Part shown: positions 44,436-54,786 of the stretch, piece by piece
How positions within the stretch are numbered: the first letter of the stretch is position 1
Layout: each line of letters opens with the position of its first letter
NCBI GenBank assembly: GCA_021817045.1
Contig: JAKAWG010000012.1
Location: 1 to 64,000, forward strand
DNA from: Acidobacteriota bacterium
Lineage (GTDB): Bacteria; Acidobacteriota; Terriglobia; UBA7540
Direction of reading: 5' to 3'
DNA: 64,000 nucleotides
Program-made: the position numbers and the translations under genes
Notes under the pieces: generated by a model
The model's input: the letters and a program-made list of their open reading frames with translations, nothing else
The model's database searches: none
Told to the model about the DNA's origin: nothing

Positions 44436-47249
44436 TCAGGAACCGCCGCTCAGGCGGTCAAGCGACTCGACAACCTTCTGGTACTGCGCGGAAAGTTCGT
44501 GGTGGCGCTGCTCGACACCTTTCACCACCTCGCGTGGCGCGCGCGACAGAAAGGTTTCATTGGCAAGCTGACTGCGCGTTTGCGTCAGGGACTGCTCTAG
44601 TTTGCCCTTCTCCCGTTCAAGACGTTGGCGCTCCGCTGCCGTGTCGTGCGCGACTTCGTGAAGGATTCGCAAATCGAGCGCGGCGTTCACGTGAATCGCC
44701 TGCGCCAGCCGTCCGGAGGAAAACTGGAACGCCTTCAGCCCGGCCAGGCGCAGAATCACCGCTTGATGGTGGCGTAACAGCTCAAGCAGACGCCCGTCGT
44801 CGCCGGCCACCTGCGCACTCGGCTTTTCCCGCTGCAGATTTCGCTCCGCTTTGGCGTTCCTGACGGCCACCACGAGCTCGCGGATGGTTTCGAACTCTTT
44901 TTCCGCCACCGCATCCTCCACGCTTTCGTTGACCAGCGCGAAGGACGTGAGCGAGATTGACGTTTCGGTCGTCGCGTGCGGAAGCGCGTGCGCCAACTCT
45001 TCGGTGATAAACGGCATGAAGGGGTGAAGCAAATGAAGCGCCGCCTCAAAGACACGCGTGAGGTTAATCCAGGCCGCAGAGGCTTTCGTCTCCCCGGTGG
45101 GTCTAGTCACCTCCGGCTTAATCCATTCCAGGTACCAGTCGCAGAATTCGTGCCAGAAGAAGTGATAGATGGTGTACGCCGCCTCGTGAAAGCGAAAATC
45201 TGCGAGGGCGTCGTTCACCTGCCGCGTCACACTGCTCAACCGGGAAAAGATCCAGCGGTCAGCGAGCTGCACGGGACCGCCGGCTGTCCCGTTCACTGGA
45301 CGATAGCCAAGCTCAGGCAACGGCGCGAGTGCCGTCGCCAGTTGCTCGCGCGCGGGCTTCGGGAGCCGCCGAAGGTACATCAGAATAAACCTGCCGGCAT
45401 TCCAGATCTTGTTGGCGAAGGCGCGGTAGGATTCCACCTTGTCATCACTGAAGGCAATATCCGTCCCCGGCGCGGCACTGATCGCGAGCGCAAAACGAAC
45501 CGCGTCCGTGCCGTACTTTTCCGTCACCTCTAGAGGGTCCAGTACGTTGCCTTTCGTCTTTGACATCTTCTGCCGCTCGGCGTCGCGGACGAGAGCGTGA
45601 ATGTAAAGCTTGCGGAAAGGCACATCTCCCATGAAACGGAGGCCCATCATGATCATGCGCGCACCCCAGAAGAACAGGATGTCTTCGCCCATGATCATCA
45701 GATCGTTCGGATAGAATCGCTTTAGGTCCGCCGTCTCGTCCGGCCAGCCAAGCGTCGCGAAAGGCCAAAGCGCGGAGCTGAACCATGTGTCGAGAACATC
45801 CGTTTCGGGGCGTAAAGAGCCAGATCCGCAATGGGGACACACGTGAGGACTTTCGAGCGCGACAATCTCGCCCGCTTGCTTCACGCCTTCCGCTGGTGAG
45901 CCCGTCAACGCATCTTCCCTATTGCAGTTGTCACAAAACCACGCCGGAATACGATGGCCCCACCACAATTGGCGCGATATGCACCAATCGTGGATGTTCT
46001 CCATCCAGTTCAAATATTTCTTCATTCCGCTTTCGGGAAGAATCTTGATCCGGCCATCTTCAACTGCTTTGATCGCAGGCTTAGCGAGGCCCTCCATTTT
46101 CATGAACCACTGCCTTGAAACTAGCGGTTCAATCACGGTCTTGCAACGCTGGCAGATCGGTATAGCGAATTTGAGTTGCTCCCTCTTTCCAAGCAAGCCC
46201 TGTTCATCGAGGTCCTGGACGATACGCTCGCGCGCCTTATAACGGTCGAGTCCCTCGTACGCAGCACCCGCGCCCGCTGTCATTCGCGCGTCAGGTCCAA
46301 TCACCCTAACGAGGGGCAGGCTGTGACTTCGTGCGATAGTGTAGTCGCTCGGATCGTGCGCCGGTGTTACCTTCATGACGCCTGTTCCGAAGTCTCGGTC
46401 AACATAGGCGTCCGCAATGACAGGAATGACACGACTGGTTAGCGGCAACCTTACAAGCTTCCCCACGAACGCAGCACGACGCGGATCGGACGGATTGACA
46501 GCAACCGCGCTGTCGCCGAGCATCGTTTCAGGCCGCGTCGTGGCGACCGTAATGGACTCAGAAGCGTCTTCGAACGGATAACGGACGTACCAAAGGTGTC
46601 CTTCACGTTCGTCATGCGCTACTTCAAGATCAGAAAGTGCGGTTAGGCACCGCGGGCACCAGTTTACGATATATTCTCCACGGTAAATCAGGCCGTCTTC
46701 GTAAAGCCTCACAAACGCTTCGTTCACCGCGCGCGAGTAAGCCTCATCCATCGTGAATCGCTCACGGGTCCAGTCGACCGACGCACCGAGGCGCTCCATC
46801 TGCTTCTTGATCGTGCCGCCATTCGCCTCTTTCCATTTCCAGCAGCGCTCGACGAATTTTTCTCGGCCCATTTCGAGCCGCCGGCGCTGGCCTTCGCGCT
46901 GCCATGCGCGGTTCGCTTCGGGCCCAGGTCCAAGATTAGGCAGCGCTTCACGGCCGAGCTCACGCTCAACAATCATGTTCGTGGCAATCGAGGCATGGTC
47001 CGTGCCGGGCAGCCAAAGAACGTCGTCGCCGGTCATGCGTCGCCAGCGCATCAGGATGTCAATTTCGGTGTGCTCCAGCATATGGCCCATGTGGAGCGAT
47101 CCGGTGATGTTCGGTGGAGGAATCACCAGGCAGAAACGCGGCCGCACTGGGTCTTCACTTGGGCGGTAGAGTTTCTCCTTCACCCAGGCGCGCGCCCACC
47201 GAGGCTCAATCTCGTCCGGCGAATAAACTTTGGGAATCTCGGTTTCCAT
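44436..47249 (-). CDS. valS: Valyl-tRNA synthetase
   Basis: ValS attaches valine to tRNA-Val. The 937-residue class Ia enzyme has HIGH as PPNITGSLHMGHM (HMGH at residues 53-56), the editing domain (TTRPETMLGDSAVAVNPSD, TPAHDPSDY), CISRQLWWGHRIPAWFCDNC, a Zn-type CPHCGSGSLRPETDVLDTWF stretch, KMSKS as KMSKTKGNVLDP near residue 557, and the C-terminal coiled coil (RLEREKGKLEQSLTQTRSQL). Length is in the normal range. A GAGG lies 8 bases before the ATG. It is transcribed alone between the birA operon and a response-regulator gene. Confidence 0.97.
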   Translation of the reverse strand: METEIPKVYSPDEIEPRWARAWVKEKLYRPSEDPVRPRFCLVIPPPNITGSLHMGHMLEHTEIDILMRWRRMTGDDVLWLPGTDHASIATNMIVERELGREALPNLGPGPEANRAWQREGQRRRLEMGREKFVERCWKWKEANGGTIKKQMERLGASVDWTRERFTMDEAYSRAVNEAFVRLYEDGLIYRGEYIVNWCPRCLTALSDLEVAHDEREGHLWYVRYPFEDASESITVATTRPETMLGDSAVAVNPSDPRRAAFVGKLVRLPLTSRVIPVIADAYVDRDFGTGVMKVTPAHDPSDYTIARSHSLPLVRVIGPDARMTAGAGAAYEGLDRYKARERIVQDLDEQGLLGKREQLKFAIPICQRCKTVIEPLVSRQWFMKMEGLAKPAIKAVEDGRIKILPESGMKKYLNWMENIHDWCISRQLWWGHRIPAWFCDNCNREDALTGSPAEGVKQAGEIVALESPHVCPHCGSGSLRPETDVLDTWFSSALWPFATLGWPDETADLKRFYPNDLMIMGEDILFFWGARMIMMGLRFMGDVPFRKLYIHALVRDAERQKMSKTKGNVLDPLEVTEKYGTDAVRFALAISAAPGTDIAFSDDKVESYRAFANKIWNAGRFILMYLRRLPKPAREQLATALAPLPELGYRPVNGTAGGPVQLADRWIFSRLSSVTRQVNDALADFRFHEAAYTIYHFFWHEFCDWYLEWIKPEVTRPTGETKASAAWINLTRVFEAALHLLHPFMPFITEELAHALPHATTETSISLTSFALVNESVEDAVAEKEFETIRELVVAVRNAKAERNLQREKPSAQVAGDDGRLLELLRHHQAVILRLAGLKAFQFSSGRLAQAIHVNAALDLRILHEVAHDTAAERQRLEREKGKLEQSLTQTRSQLANETFLSRAPREVVKGVEQRHHELSAQYQKVVESLDRLSGGS

Positions 47250-47413
47250 CTATGCCTCTGCGGGCGATGCGATTGATTTCGTTGCTCGCGCCGGAATCAG
47301 AAAAACTCCGCTGCGCCGATGATAGCATACCGCGCGGACGTGGCTGAGGCCGCATACTGGGACAAGGCAGTTCGCGGTGAGCGGCGGATTCTGTTGCGAC
47401 GCTGGAAGGAGGG

Positions 47414-48550
47414 TTACTTCAATTCGGAGAGCACTTCAGCCGTGATTTTGGTTTCCAGTTCGTGCCGCGCATCGGCCGGCAGCAGAGCAGGCGCCATCTT
47501 CGCTACAACCTTCCCTACGATCAGAGCCACCATGCGAGGCTCAGGACAGGCCAGCGGCGGGAGTGCAGGCAGTGGCTCAGCGTGCTCCACATCCTCCCAA
47601 CTTTCCGCGTCCTCGCTGGGGAATGGAGGCACTTCCTGGTCTATGCCCGGATCGACCGGCTCGGACAAAGGAAGTGGTTGCTCCTGACCGGACCCGCTCA
47701 GCAGTGACTCCACCATGTGTTCGTACTGCGCTTCCGCCGCACCGGTCGAGCCGACCTCTTCGCTGCCGCCAGACTCGCGAGGTGTAAATGTGATCTTCGA
47801 ATCTCCTGTCGTGCGCAGCACGGGCTCACCGAGCGAAGGCGGGTCAGGCGAGTGCGGCTCGGGAGGACCAGAGGCTGCAACGTTCCACGGCGGAGCGGAG
47901 GTCTCTGGCGGCGGGTCGGATGAAGCGCCCGCCTCCGTTGCTAGAGAAATGCCAGAATCAGGGACTCCAGGTTCGTCCAAAGGGGCGAGCTCCTCTGCGG
48001 CGGAAAAACTGGCAGTTGGCCAAAGCGGCTCAGCGGACTCCAGGGCGGAGGCTTCGGGAGTAGGTTCAAAGAACCCTGTGCCAGCCGAGAGTTGAGGTGT
48101 ATCGGCGGGCGGCTCGCCGACCGCCGAGTTGAAAGGTTCGGCTACTTCGCGTTCCTCAGCAGGCGGCGGGCAGAGTGCTTCCGCCTGACCCAGATATTCC
48201 GTTACCATCGAAACGAGCTGCCGCTGCTCGAACGGCTTTTTCACAATCCCGTCCGCTCGCACATTCTTCCCGCGCTGCTGGTCATAAGGGTCGGCGTCGC
48301 TCACTACCAACAGCACGCGGACATAGTGCAGCTCCGAGCTGCTCTTGACGAAGTCGCACACCTCGTAGCCATCTTTCCCAGGCATATCCACATCCGCAAG
48401 AACGACCAGAGGCTTCGCTTCCGGCAACTTCCGAATGGCTGCCACGCCATTCGCCACGGTGACCACATCCATGCCTTCCCGGGAAAGAATTTCGGCGGCC
48501 ATCCGTTGAATGGTCAGATTGTCGTCGGCCACCAGCACGGTGCGTGGCAT
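47414..48550 (-). CDS. Response regulator with receiver domain and acidic low-complexity tail
   Basis: The 378-residue protein starts at ATG 48550 with GAGGAG upstream. Its N-terminal receiver domain (about 1-125) has TVLVADDNLTIQ with the acidic pair, the phosphoacceptor Asp in VVLADVDMPGKDGYEV, the Ser/Thr-type switch in VLLVVSDADP and the Lys in IVKKPFEQ. A long, Pro/Glu/Ser-rich linker (about 130-335) follows, and a short helical end (MVALIVGKVVAKMAPALLPA) that is conserved-looking. No DNA-binding output domain is seen, so it may act through protein contacts. The cognate kinase is not adjacent. Confidence 0.85.
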   Translation of the reverse strand: MPRTVLVADDNLTIQRMAAEILSREGMDVVTVANGVAAIRKLPEAKPLVVLADVDMPGKDGYEVCDFVKSSSELHYVRVLLVVSDADPYDQQRGKNVRADGIVKKPFEQRQLVSMVTEYLGQAEALCPPPAEEREVAEPFNSAVGEPPADTPQLSAGTGFFEPTPEASALESAEPLWPTASFSAAEELAPLDEPGVPDSGISLATEAGASSDPPPETSAPPWNVAASGPPEPHSPDPPSLGEPVLRTTGDSKITFTPRESGGSEEVGSTGAAEAQYEHMVESLLSGSGQEQPLPLSEPVDPGIDQEVPPFPSEDAESWEDVEHAEPLPALPPLACPEPRMVALIVGKVVAKMAPALLPADARHELETKITAEVLSELK

Positions 48551-48832
48551 GGCGCAACTACTCCTCTCAACTAGTAACTCAGCAATAAATAGCATTTAGT
48601 GTGGCACAAGTCAATAACGGCGGCCCGAAGTCTTGGCCCGGGTTTAAGGGACGGAGGCAGGCAGTGACTGATTCTGCTGGCAGAATACGTACCAACGCTT
48701 GAAGCAAGTACGAGCGATTTTGTTTGACGTTATAATAGTAGTTTTTGCCGGGTCGTTTCCTCGCCGCCAGGTGGGCGCGCTACGGAGGCTGACCCGACTC
48801 CGTTATTCCGGGTGCTGGATGGCACTCGCAGG

Positions 48833-51808
48833 ATGCAGACTGGCGAAACAGAACTTCCCGCCGCCGGTCTTGCCCACGAAGGGCAAGCCGCCATTGTCGT
48901 GCGCGGCGCGCGCGTACACAATCTCAAATCCATTGATTGTGAGATTCCGCACAATCGCCTGACGGTGATTACGGGCGTCTCAGGGTCGGGCAAATCCAGC
49001 CTCGCGTTCGACACGCTATACGCCGAGGGTCAGCGGCGCTACGTGGAATCGCTTTCCGCTTACGCGCGGCAGTTTCTCGAGCGGATGGAAAAGCCGGACG
49101 CGGATGAGATCAGCGGCATTGCACCGGCCGTGGCGATCCGGCAGAAGAATACCACACGCAATCCTCGCTCCACCGTGGCCACTGCCACGGAGATCTATGA
49201 TTACCTGCGGCTGCTTTACGCGCGGATCGGGGTCACCCTGTGTCCCGCCTGCTGCGAACCGGTGCGAAAAGACACGGTAGATGAAATCGCGACGCGCGTG
49301 CTGGCGATGCAGCCGGGGCGCCGCTTTCAAGTGATGTTCCGGTTTGCCCGGGCCACGCCGGAGTCACCCCGTGACGCCCTGCCTGCCGACGCGCCGCTGG
49401 AAATGCAACCGGCTTCTAAATCGCGCCACGCCCGGTCACGGCGAAAAGGCCCGGGCGGGTCCTCCGCCCCAGCGACGATTGAGGCTGGTGGTTCCCGCGT
49501 GCCGGACGAGCGAGAGAAGCAGATGCTTTTTTCGCTTCGCCAGCGCGGCTTTAATCGCCTGATTCAGGCAGGTCGCGTCTTCGAATTCTCCGTTCCTGAA
49601 TCGCTTCTGGAAACTGACTTCTCCAAGCCCGTCTTCGTCCTCGTGGACAGGCTCGCGGTGGATGCCGCGAATCGCCAACGTCTGACCGATTCGCTCGAAA
49701 TCTGCTTTCGTGAAGGCAACGAAGCGGTGCTGGAATTTCCGGGCGCCGGTCCGGATGAGGCTGCCGAGCGACACGTCTTCAACGAGCGCTTCGAGTGTAA
49801 GCGCTGCGGCAGGGGTTTCCTGGAGCCGGAGCCGCGCCTTTTCTCTTTCAACAATCCGTTCGGAGCTTGCCCGCGCTGCCAGGGTTTCGGCAATACGATT
49901 GATCTTGATCTCAACCGGGTAGTTCCGGATAAGAAACTGTCTTTGACCGAAGGGGCCGTTGATCCCTGGAACAAGCCTCGGTATCGAGAATGGCTTTCTT
50001 GGATGAAGCGAGAGGCGAAGGGACGCCGCATCCCGCTGAATGTTCCCTATTACGATCTCAGCGAAAAGGAAAAGCAGTGGGTCATGGAGGGTGACGACGA
50101 TTTCCCGGGCGTTCGCGGCTTTTTCGCCGCGCTCGAGCGCAAGAAGTACAAGCTTCACGTTCGCGTTTTCTTGAGCCGTTATCGTGGCTATACACTGTGC
50201 CCGGAGTGTAAAGGCGGACGGCTGAGGCCGGAGGCGCTCAACATACTGGTGGGTGGAAAAAACGTCACGGAAGTCTGCCGACTCTCCATCGGCGCGGCGC
50301 GCGGGTTCTTCGAGGAGCTTCGCTTTTCTCCAGCCGACGCCACAATAGCCGGAAAAGTGCTCGAGGAAATTCAATCCCGGTTGCGATTTCTGGACGAAGC
50401 CGGGCTGGCCTACCTCACGCTGGACCGTTTAGCCTCCACCCTTTCCGGCGGTGAGTCCCAACGCATCCAGCTTGCCACCTCGCTTGGGTCCAACCTGGTT
50501 GGGGCGCTCTATGTGCTCGACGAGCCCTCGATCGGCCTTCATCCGCGCGACACAGATCGGCTGATTCGAATCTTGACGCGACTACGCGATCTTGGGAACA
50601 CGATTGTCGTGGTTGAGCACGACCCCAATATGATAGGTGAAGCCGACCACATCCTGGACCTGGGCCCTGGCGCGGGCGAGCACGGCGGCCGCGTGCTTTA
50701 CGAGGGCGACTTGAAAGGTGTGCTCGCGGACGCAAATTCCCTGACCGGCCGCTACCTTTCCGGAATCCTCGAAATCCCCCTGCCGCGTAGCCGCCGTGCG
50801 CCCGGGACGCGCTGGCTGACGGTGCGCGGCGCGTGCCAGCACAATCTGAAATCCATCGACGTAGCCGTTCCGCTCGGTACGCTCACCTGCGTTAGCGGAG
50901 TCTCTGGCTCGGGCAAGTCGACGCTCGTACACGACGTACTTTATAACGCTTTGCTGGCGCGGCGCGGAATGGCCGTGCCGCCCGCTCAGTGCTCGGGACT
51001 CGAAGGGGATCATGAAGTAGCGGACGTCATCCTGGTCGATCAGTCCCCGCTCGGCCGGACGCCTCGTTCCAACCCCGTGACCTACATTAAGGCCTTCGAT
51101 GAAATCCGCTCGCTCTTCGCCGCCACACCGGAAGCTCGCCGGCGCGGTTACACCTCAGGATATTTCTCTTTCAACATTCCCGGGGGCCGCTGCGAGACCT
51201 GCCAAGGCGATGGCGTGGTGACAGTTGAGATGCAATTTCTGGCCGACGTGGAGTTGGTTTGCGAGGAGTGTCGTGGGCGGCGTTACAAGCCTGACGTTCT
51301 CGAAGTACGCTACAAGGGCAAGAACATCGCGGAAGTTCTGGATCTCACGGTGCGCGAGGCGATCGGCTTTTTCGCCGGTTCGCCGCGCGTGACGAATAAG
51401 CTGCACATCCTGGAAGAAATTGGGCTAGGCTATCTGCGGCTCGGCCAGTCTGCGACAACGCTTTCCGGAGGCGAGGCTCAGCGCGTTCGCTTGGCCGCGC
51501 ACCTCGGGGGTGTAACTAACGAAGGTACGCTCTTCATCCTCGACGAGCCGACGACGGGTCTGCACTTTGACGACATTGGTAAGTTGCTCTCGGCTTTCCA
51601 CCGACTCATCGATTCCGGCGACACCGTTCTCGTCATCGAACACAATCTTGACGTGCTCAAATGTGCGGATTGGATCATTGATCTCGGCCCGGAAGGCGGC
51701 GAGGCAGGCGGGCAGGTGGTAGCTGCCGGAACGCCGGAAGCGATCGCGCGGGAACCGGCCTCGCGTACCGGCCAGTTCCTGCGTCCACTGCTTGAACGGC
51801 AGGCGTGA
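48833..51808 (+). CDS. uvrA: UvrABC excinuclease subunit A
   Basis: UvrA is the ATPase that finds DNA damage for nucleotide excision repair. The 991-residue form from ATG 48833 has two ABC modules: Walker A GVSGSGKSSLAFDT (residues 48 on) and GVSGSGKSTLVHDV, signatures LSGGESQRIQLATSL and LSGGEAQRVRLAAHL, and Walker B LYVLDEPSIGLHPRD and LFILDEPTTGLHFDD. Zinc-site Cys pairs appear in CKRCGRGF...CPRCQG and CETCQGDG...CEECRG. It is about 50 residues longer than usual because of a basic, Ser/Gly-rich insertion (residues about 175-225) beside the first zinc-related segment. An in-frame start at 48812 is possible. Confidence 0.96.
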   Translation: MQTGETELPAAGLAHEGQAAIVVRGARVHNLKSIDCEIPHNRLTVITGVSGSGKSSLAFDTLYAEGQRRYVESLSAYARQFLERMEKPDADEISGIAPAVAIRQKNTTRNPRSTVATATEIYDYLRLLYARIGVTLCPACCEPVRKDTVDEIATRVLAMQPGRRFQVMFRFARATPESPRDALPADAPLEMQPASKSRHARSRRKGPGGSSAPATIEAGGSRVPDEREKQMLFSLRQRGFNRLIQAGRVFEFSVPESLLETDFSKPVFVLVDRLAVDAANRQRLTDSLEICFREGNEAVLEFPGAGPDEAAERHVFNERFECKRCGRGFLEPEPRLFSFNNPFGACPRCQGFGNTIDLDLNRVVPDKKLSLTEGAVDPWNKPRYREWLSWMKREAKGRRIPLNVPYYDLSEKEKQWVMEGDDDFPGVRGFFAALERKKYKLHVRVFLSRYRGYTLCPECKGGRLRPEALNILVGGKNVTEVCRLSIGAARGFFEELRFSPADATIAGKVLEEIQSRLRFLDEAGLAYLTLDRLASTLSGGESQRIQLATSLGSNLVGALYVLDEPSIGLHPRDTDRLIRILTRLRDLGNTIVVVEHDPNMIGEADHILDLGPGAGEHGGRVLYEGDLKGVLADANSLTGRYLSGILEIPLPRSRRAPGTRWLTVRGACQHNLKSIDVAVPLGTLTCVSGVSGSGKSTLVHDVLYNALLARRGMAVPPAQCSGLEGDHEVADVILVDQSPLGRTPRSNPVTYIKAFDEIRSLFAATPEARRRGYTSGYFSFNIPGGRCETCQGDGVVTVEMQFLADVELVCEECRGRRYKPDVLEVRYKGKNIAEVLDLTVREAIGFFAGSPRVTNKLHILEEIGLGYLRLGQSATTLSGGEAQRVRLAAHLGGVTNEGTLFILDEPTTGLHFDDIGKLLSAFHRLIDSGDTVLVIEHNLDVLKCADWIIDLGPEGGEAGGQVVAAGTPEAIAREPASRTGQFLRPLLERQA

Positions 51809-51815
51809 GTCGCCC

Positions 51816-52493
51816 TCACGCGTTCTCTCGCCCGAGAGATTTTTGCGGCCAGCCGTATTTCCCGATCAGCGGAACAAACTGACAAGAGTCCAGGTTGCGT
51901 ACCGCGATGCCCGAGACGGTCTTTTCCATCAGTTGGAGGCGCTGCAGACGAAACCCGCCCACCGGAATCACCATGCGTCCGCCAACAGCCAACTGATCGA
52001 CTAAGGCGGGCGGAGGCTGAGGCGAAGCCGCGGTCACCAGGATAGCCTGGTAAGGAGCACCGGCCGAATAGCCCTCGCTGCCGTCTCCGCAAACAACTTC
52101 AACAGCACCGTAACCCAGGCGGGCAAGGCGCGCGCGGGCGCTTTCCGCAAGCTCCTGGACGCGCTCGATGGAATAAACGCGCGCCCCGAGCCAAGCCAGA
52201 ACTGCCGCCTGATAGCCCGATCCTGTGCCCACCTCCAGCACCACGTCGCCCGGCTGCACTAAAGCCGCTTCCGTCATCGCGGCCACGATGTATGGCTGCG
52301 AGATGGTCTCAGCCTTGCCGATAGGGAGCGGGCGGTCCTGGTAGGCAAGCTCCATGAATTTCTTAGGGACGAACTCATGGCGGGGAACGTGGAGCATAGC
52401 AGCAAGCACGCGTTCGTCGCGGATGCCGCGCCGGCGAAGTTGGAACTCCACCATCTGGCGCCTTTCGGCCTCAAAAGGTTTTAGCTCTTCCAT
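51816..52493 (-). CDS. pcm: Protein-L-isoaspartate O-methyltransferase
   Basis: Pcm repairs isoaspartyl residues in aged proteins using SAM. The 225-residue protein starts at ATG 52493 (MEELKPFEAERRQMVEFQLR). Motifs are clear: VLAAMLHVPRHEFVP, YQDRPLPIGKAETISQPYIV, the SAM loop VLEVGTGSGYQAAVLAWLG, VVCGDGSEGY, and ILVTAASPQPPPALVDQLAV with GGRMVIPVGG. Length matches the family (about 208-225). Its end is 7 bp from the convergent uvrA end, and it begins 34 bp after pnp, suggesting co-transcription from the rpsO-pnp unit. Confidence 0.95.
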   Translation of the reverse strand: MEELKPFEAERRQMVEFQLRRRGIRDERVLAAMLHVPRHEFVPKKFMELAYQDRPLPIGKAETISQPYIVAAMTEAALVQPGDVVLEVGTGSGYQAAVLAWLGARVYSIERVQELAESARARLARLGYGAVEVVCGDGSEGYSAGAPYQAILVTAASPQPPPALVDQLAVGGRMVIPVGGFRLQRLQLMEKTVSGIAVRNLDSCQFVPLIGKYGWPQKSLGRENA

Positions 52494-52527
52494 ACAAGCA
52501 CATCTCGGAAGTTCAGAGTGCGGCCCT

Positions 52528-54627
52528 CTAAACCCCGGCTTTTTGCCGCTGCTCGCGAAGAACGGCTTTGCGACTGAGCCGGATCTTGTTTCCGTCAATG
52601 GAAATCACTTTTACCAGAAGCTGGTCGCCCTCTTTAAGTTCCTTGCGAATGTCCTGAATGCGGTGCTCGGCGACTTCGCTGATGTGCAGCAGGCCGTCGG
52701 TCCCCGGAAAGATCTCGACAAAGGCGCCAAAGTCCGCCAGGCGCACAACCTTGCCCAGATATGTTTTTCCGATCTCGGCTTCCGCCAGCAGGTCCTTCAC
52801 CATTTTGATCGCTTTGTCGGCAGCAGCCTGGTCCGTCGCCGCAATGTTCACTTTCCCATCGTCCTCGACATCAATTTTGGCGCCGCTTTGTTCCACAATT
52901 CCCCGAATCACTTTTCCGCCCGGCCCGATGAGCTCGCCGATTTTTTGCGGATTGATGCGGATCGTGAAGATGTGTGGAGCGTAAGATGAGATGGCGGTGC
53001 GGGGCTCGGGCAAGACTGCTAGCATCTTGTCGAGCACGTGGAGCCGGCCGACCCTGGCCTGCTCGAGCGCTTCCGCCATGATCTGCGACGTCACGCCGCT
53101 GATCTTGATATCCATCTGAAGGGCGGTGATGCCAGTCTTGGTTCCCGCCACCTTAAAGTCCATGTCGCCGTAATGGTCTTCAGCGCCGGCGATGTCAGTG
53201 AGGATGGCGTAACGGTCGCCCTCCTTGACGAGGCCCATCGCGATGCCGGCTACTGGTGCCGAAAGAGGTACCCCGGCATCCATCAGGGCCAGGCACCCGC
53301 CGCACACGGTGGCCATCGACGAGGAGCCGTTCGACTCGAGAATGTCGGAGACGACGCGAATGGTGTAAGGAAATTTGTCTTCACCCGGAGTGACGGCGAG
53401 CAGGGAACGCTCGGCAAGGTTGCCGTGGCCGATCTCGCGCCGTCCCGGACCGCGCAGGAATCCCACTTCGCCCACGCTGAAAGGCGGGAAATTGTAGTGC
53501 AGCATGAACCGCTTGAACGCTTCACCCTCCAGCACATCCAGGCGCTGCATGTCCTCGGCGGTGCCGAGCGTGGCGGTGACAAGCGCCTGCGTCTCCCCAC
53601 GAGTGAAAAGCGCCGACCCGTGCGTGCGAGGCAGCATGCCGACCTCGCAGAAGATAGGCCGAACTTGGTCAAAGGCTCGGCCGTCCGGGCGGCGCCGGGA
53701 AAGGAGCACATCGTCGCGGAACAAGCGCTCGTAAAGCGAGTCGAACGCATGGCCCGCCGCTTTGATCTTTTCCTCGTCGTCGCTCGGGTAACCCTCCAGC
53801 AGTTGCTTGCGAAGCGCCTGAATTTCTCGCTCGCTTTCAAGCTTCGAGCGCTTCGAGGTGTCCATGGCTTCGCGGAGGGCCGCTTTGACCTTTTCCGAAA
53901 CTTCCTTGGTAAGCGCCTGGTCGGATTGAGGAGCCGTGAATTCGCGTTTTTGGATGCCGAGCCTGCCAAACAGCTCGCGCTCGGCGTGTACGATCTTGCG
54001 GATTTCGGCGTGGGCATGCTCGATGGCTTCGAGGATGGTGGCCTCGGAAACCTCGCTGGCCGCTGCCTCCACCATCACGATCGCCTCCTCTGTCCCGGCA
54101 ACCACCAGGTTGAGCAAGCTCGTTTTCATTTCCTCGTACGTTGGGTTCGTGATGAAGCGGCCTCCCACGAGCCCCACCCTCACCGCGCCAACCGGGTTCA
54201 TGAAGGGAATGTCGGACAAGTAAAGCGCGGCCGCGCCCGCTACGACGCCGATGATGTCCGGGCTGTGATCCGAGTCGGCGGACAGCACCATGGCAATAAC
54301 CTGCGTGTCGTCCTTAAAACCTTCGGGGAAGAGGGGCCGCACGGGCCGGTCAATCAGGCGGCTGGTGAGAATCTCTCGCTCAGTGGGGCGTCCTTCACGC
54401 TTGAAAAATCCGCCCGGTATTTTGCCGGCCGCATAATTGTACTCGCGGTAGTCTACGGTAAGCGGAAAGAAATCAATGCCTTCCCGCGGCTCCGCCGTGC
54501 AAGCCGTCGCCAGCACCACGGAATCTCCATACCGTACGTAGGCCGAGCCGTTCGCCTGCTTGGCGAGCTTGCCCCATTCCAATGTCAATGTGTTTGAACC
54601 TAGGGGAATACTAACCTGTTGCTCCAT
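52528..54627 (-). CDS. pnp: Polyribonucleotide nucleotidyltransferase (PNPase)
   Basis: PNPase degrades RNA 3'-to-5' using phosphate and works in the degradosome. The 699-residue protein starts at ATG 54627 behind GGAGG. Two RNase PH-like domains are present (about 1-220 and 310-550, e.g. VDYREYNYAAGKIPGGFFKR, QALVTATLGTAEDMQ, GSSSMATVCGGCLALMDAGV, FKVAGTKTGITALQMDIK). They are followed by a KH domain (IGPGGKVIRGIVEQSGAKID) and S1 domain (YLGKVVRLADFGAFVEIFPG, GLLHISEV). All usual parts are intact. It lies 277 bp after rpsO, with a hairpin in the gap, the classic rpsO-pnp arrangement. Confidence 0.97.
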   Translation of the reverse strand: MEQQVSIPLGSNTLTLEWGKLAKQANGSAYVRYGDSVVLATACTAEPREGIDFFPLTVDYREYNYAAGKIPGGFFKREGRPTEREILTSRLIDRPVRPLFPEGFKDDTQVIAMVLSADSDHSPDIIGVVAGAAALYLSDIPFMNPVGAVRVGLVGGRFITNPTYEEMKTSLLNLVVAGTEEAIVMVEAAASEVSEATILEAIEHAHAEIRKIVHAERELFGRLGIQKREFTAPQSDQALTKEVSEKVKAALREAMDTSKRSKLESEREIQALRKQLLEGYPSDDEEKIKAAGHAFDSLYERLFRDDVLLSRRRPDGRAFDQVRPIFCEVGMLPRTHGSALFTRGETQALVTATLGTAEDMQRLDVLEGEAFKRFMLHYNFPPFSVGEVGFLRGPGRREIGHGNLAERSLLAVTPGEDKFPYTIRVVSDILESNGSSSMATVCGGCLALMDAGVPLSAPVAGIAMGLVKEGDRYAILTDIAGAEDHYGDMDFKVAGTKTGITALQMDIKISGVTSQIMAEALEQARVGRLHVLDKMLAVLPEPRTAISSYAPHIFTIRINPQKIGELIGPGGKVIRGIVEQSGAKIDVEDDGKVNIAATDQAAADKAIKMVKDLLAEAEIGKTYLGKVVRLADFGAFVEIFPGTDGLLHISEVAEHRIQDIRKELKEGDQLLVKVISIDGNKIRLSRKAVLREQRQKAGV

Positions 54628-54786
54628 CGTTTTTATCCTCCGTATCTGCGGCCGCACGAACGCTGATGCGCCCCTCGCCTTTCGGACGCGTCGCTGGCCT
54701 GACTACTTGCAGGCGTCCGAAACGCGGATTCACCCATGCTTGTCGTCATTCGAGAATTGCAGTTGAGGCGGGAACCAGGGGCGAGA

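Noticed and set aside
49436-50374. Long minus-strand open frame of 312 codons
   Set aside because: It lies antisense within uvrA and its composition is that of a GC-rich shadow frame.
53038-54597. Long plus-strand open frame of 519 codons
   Set aside because: It is antisense to pnp, whose frame is complete and highly conserved; the translation has no domain.
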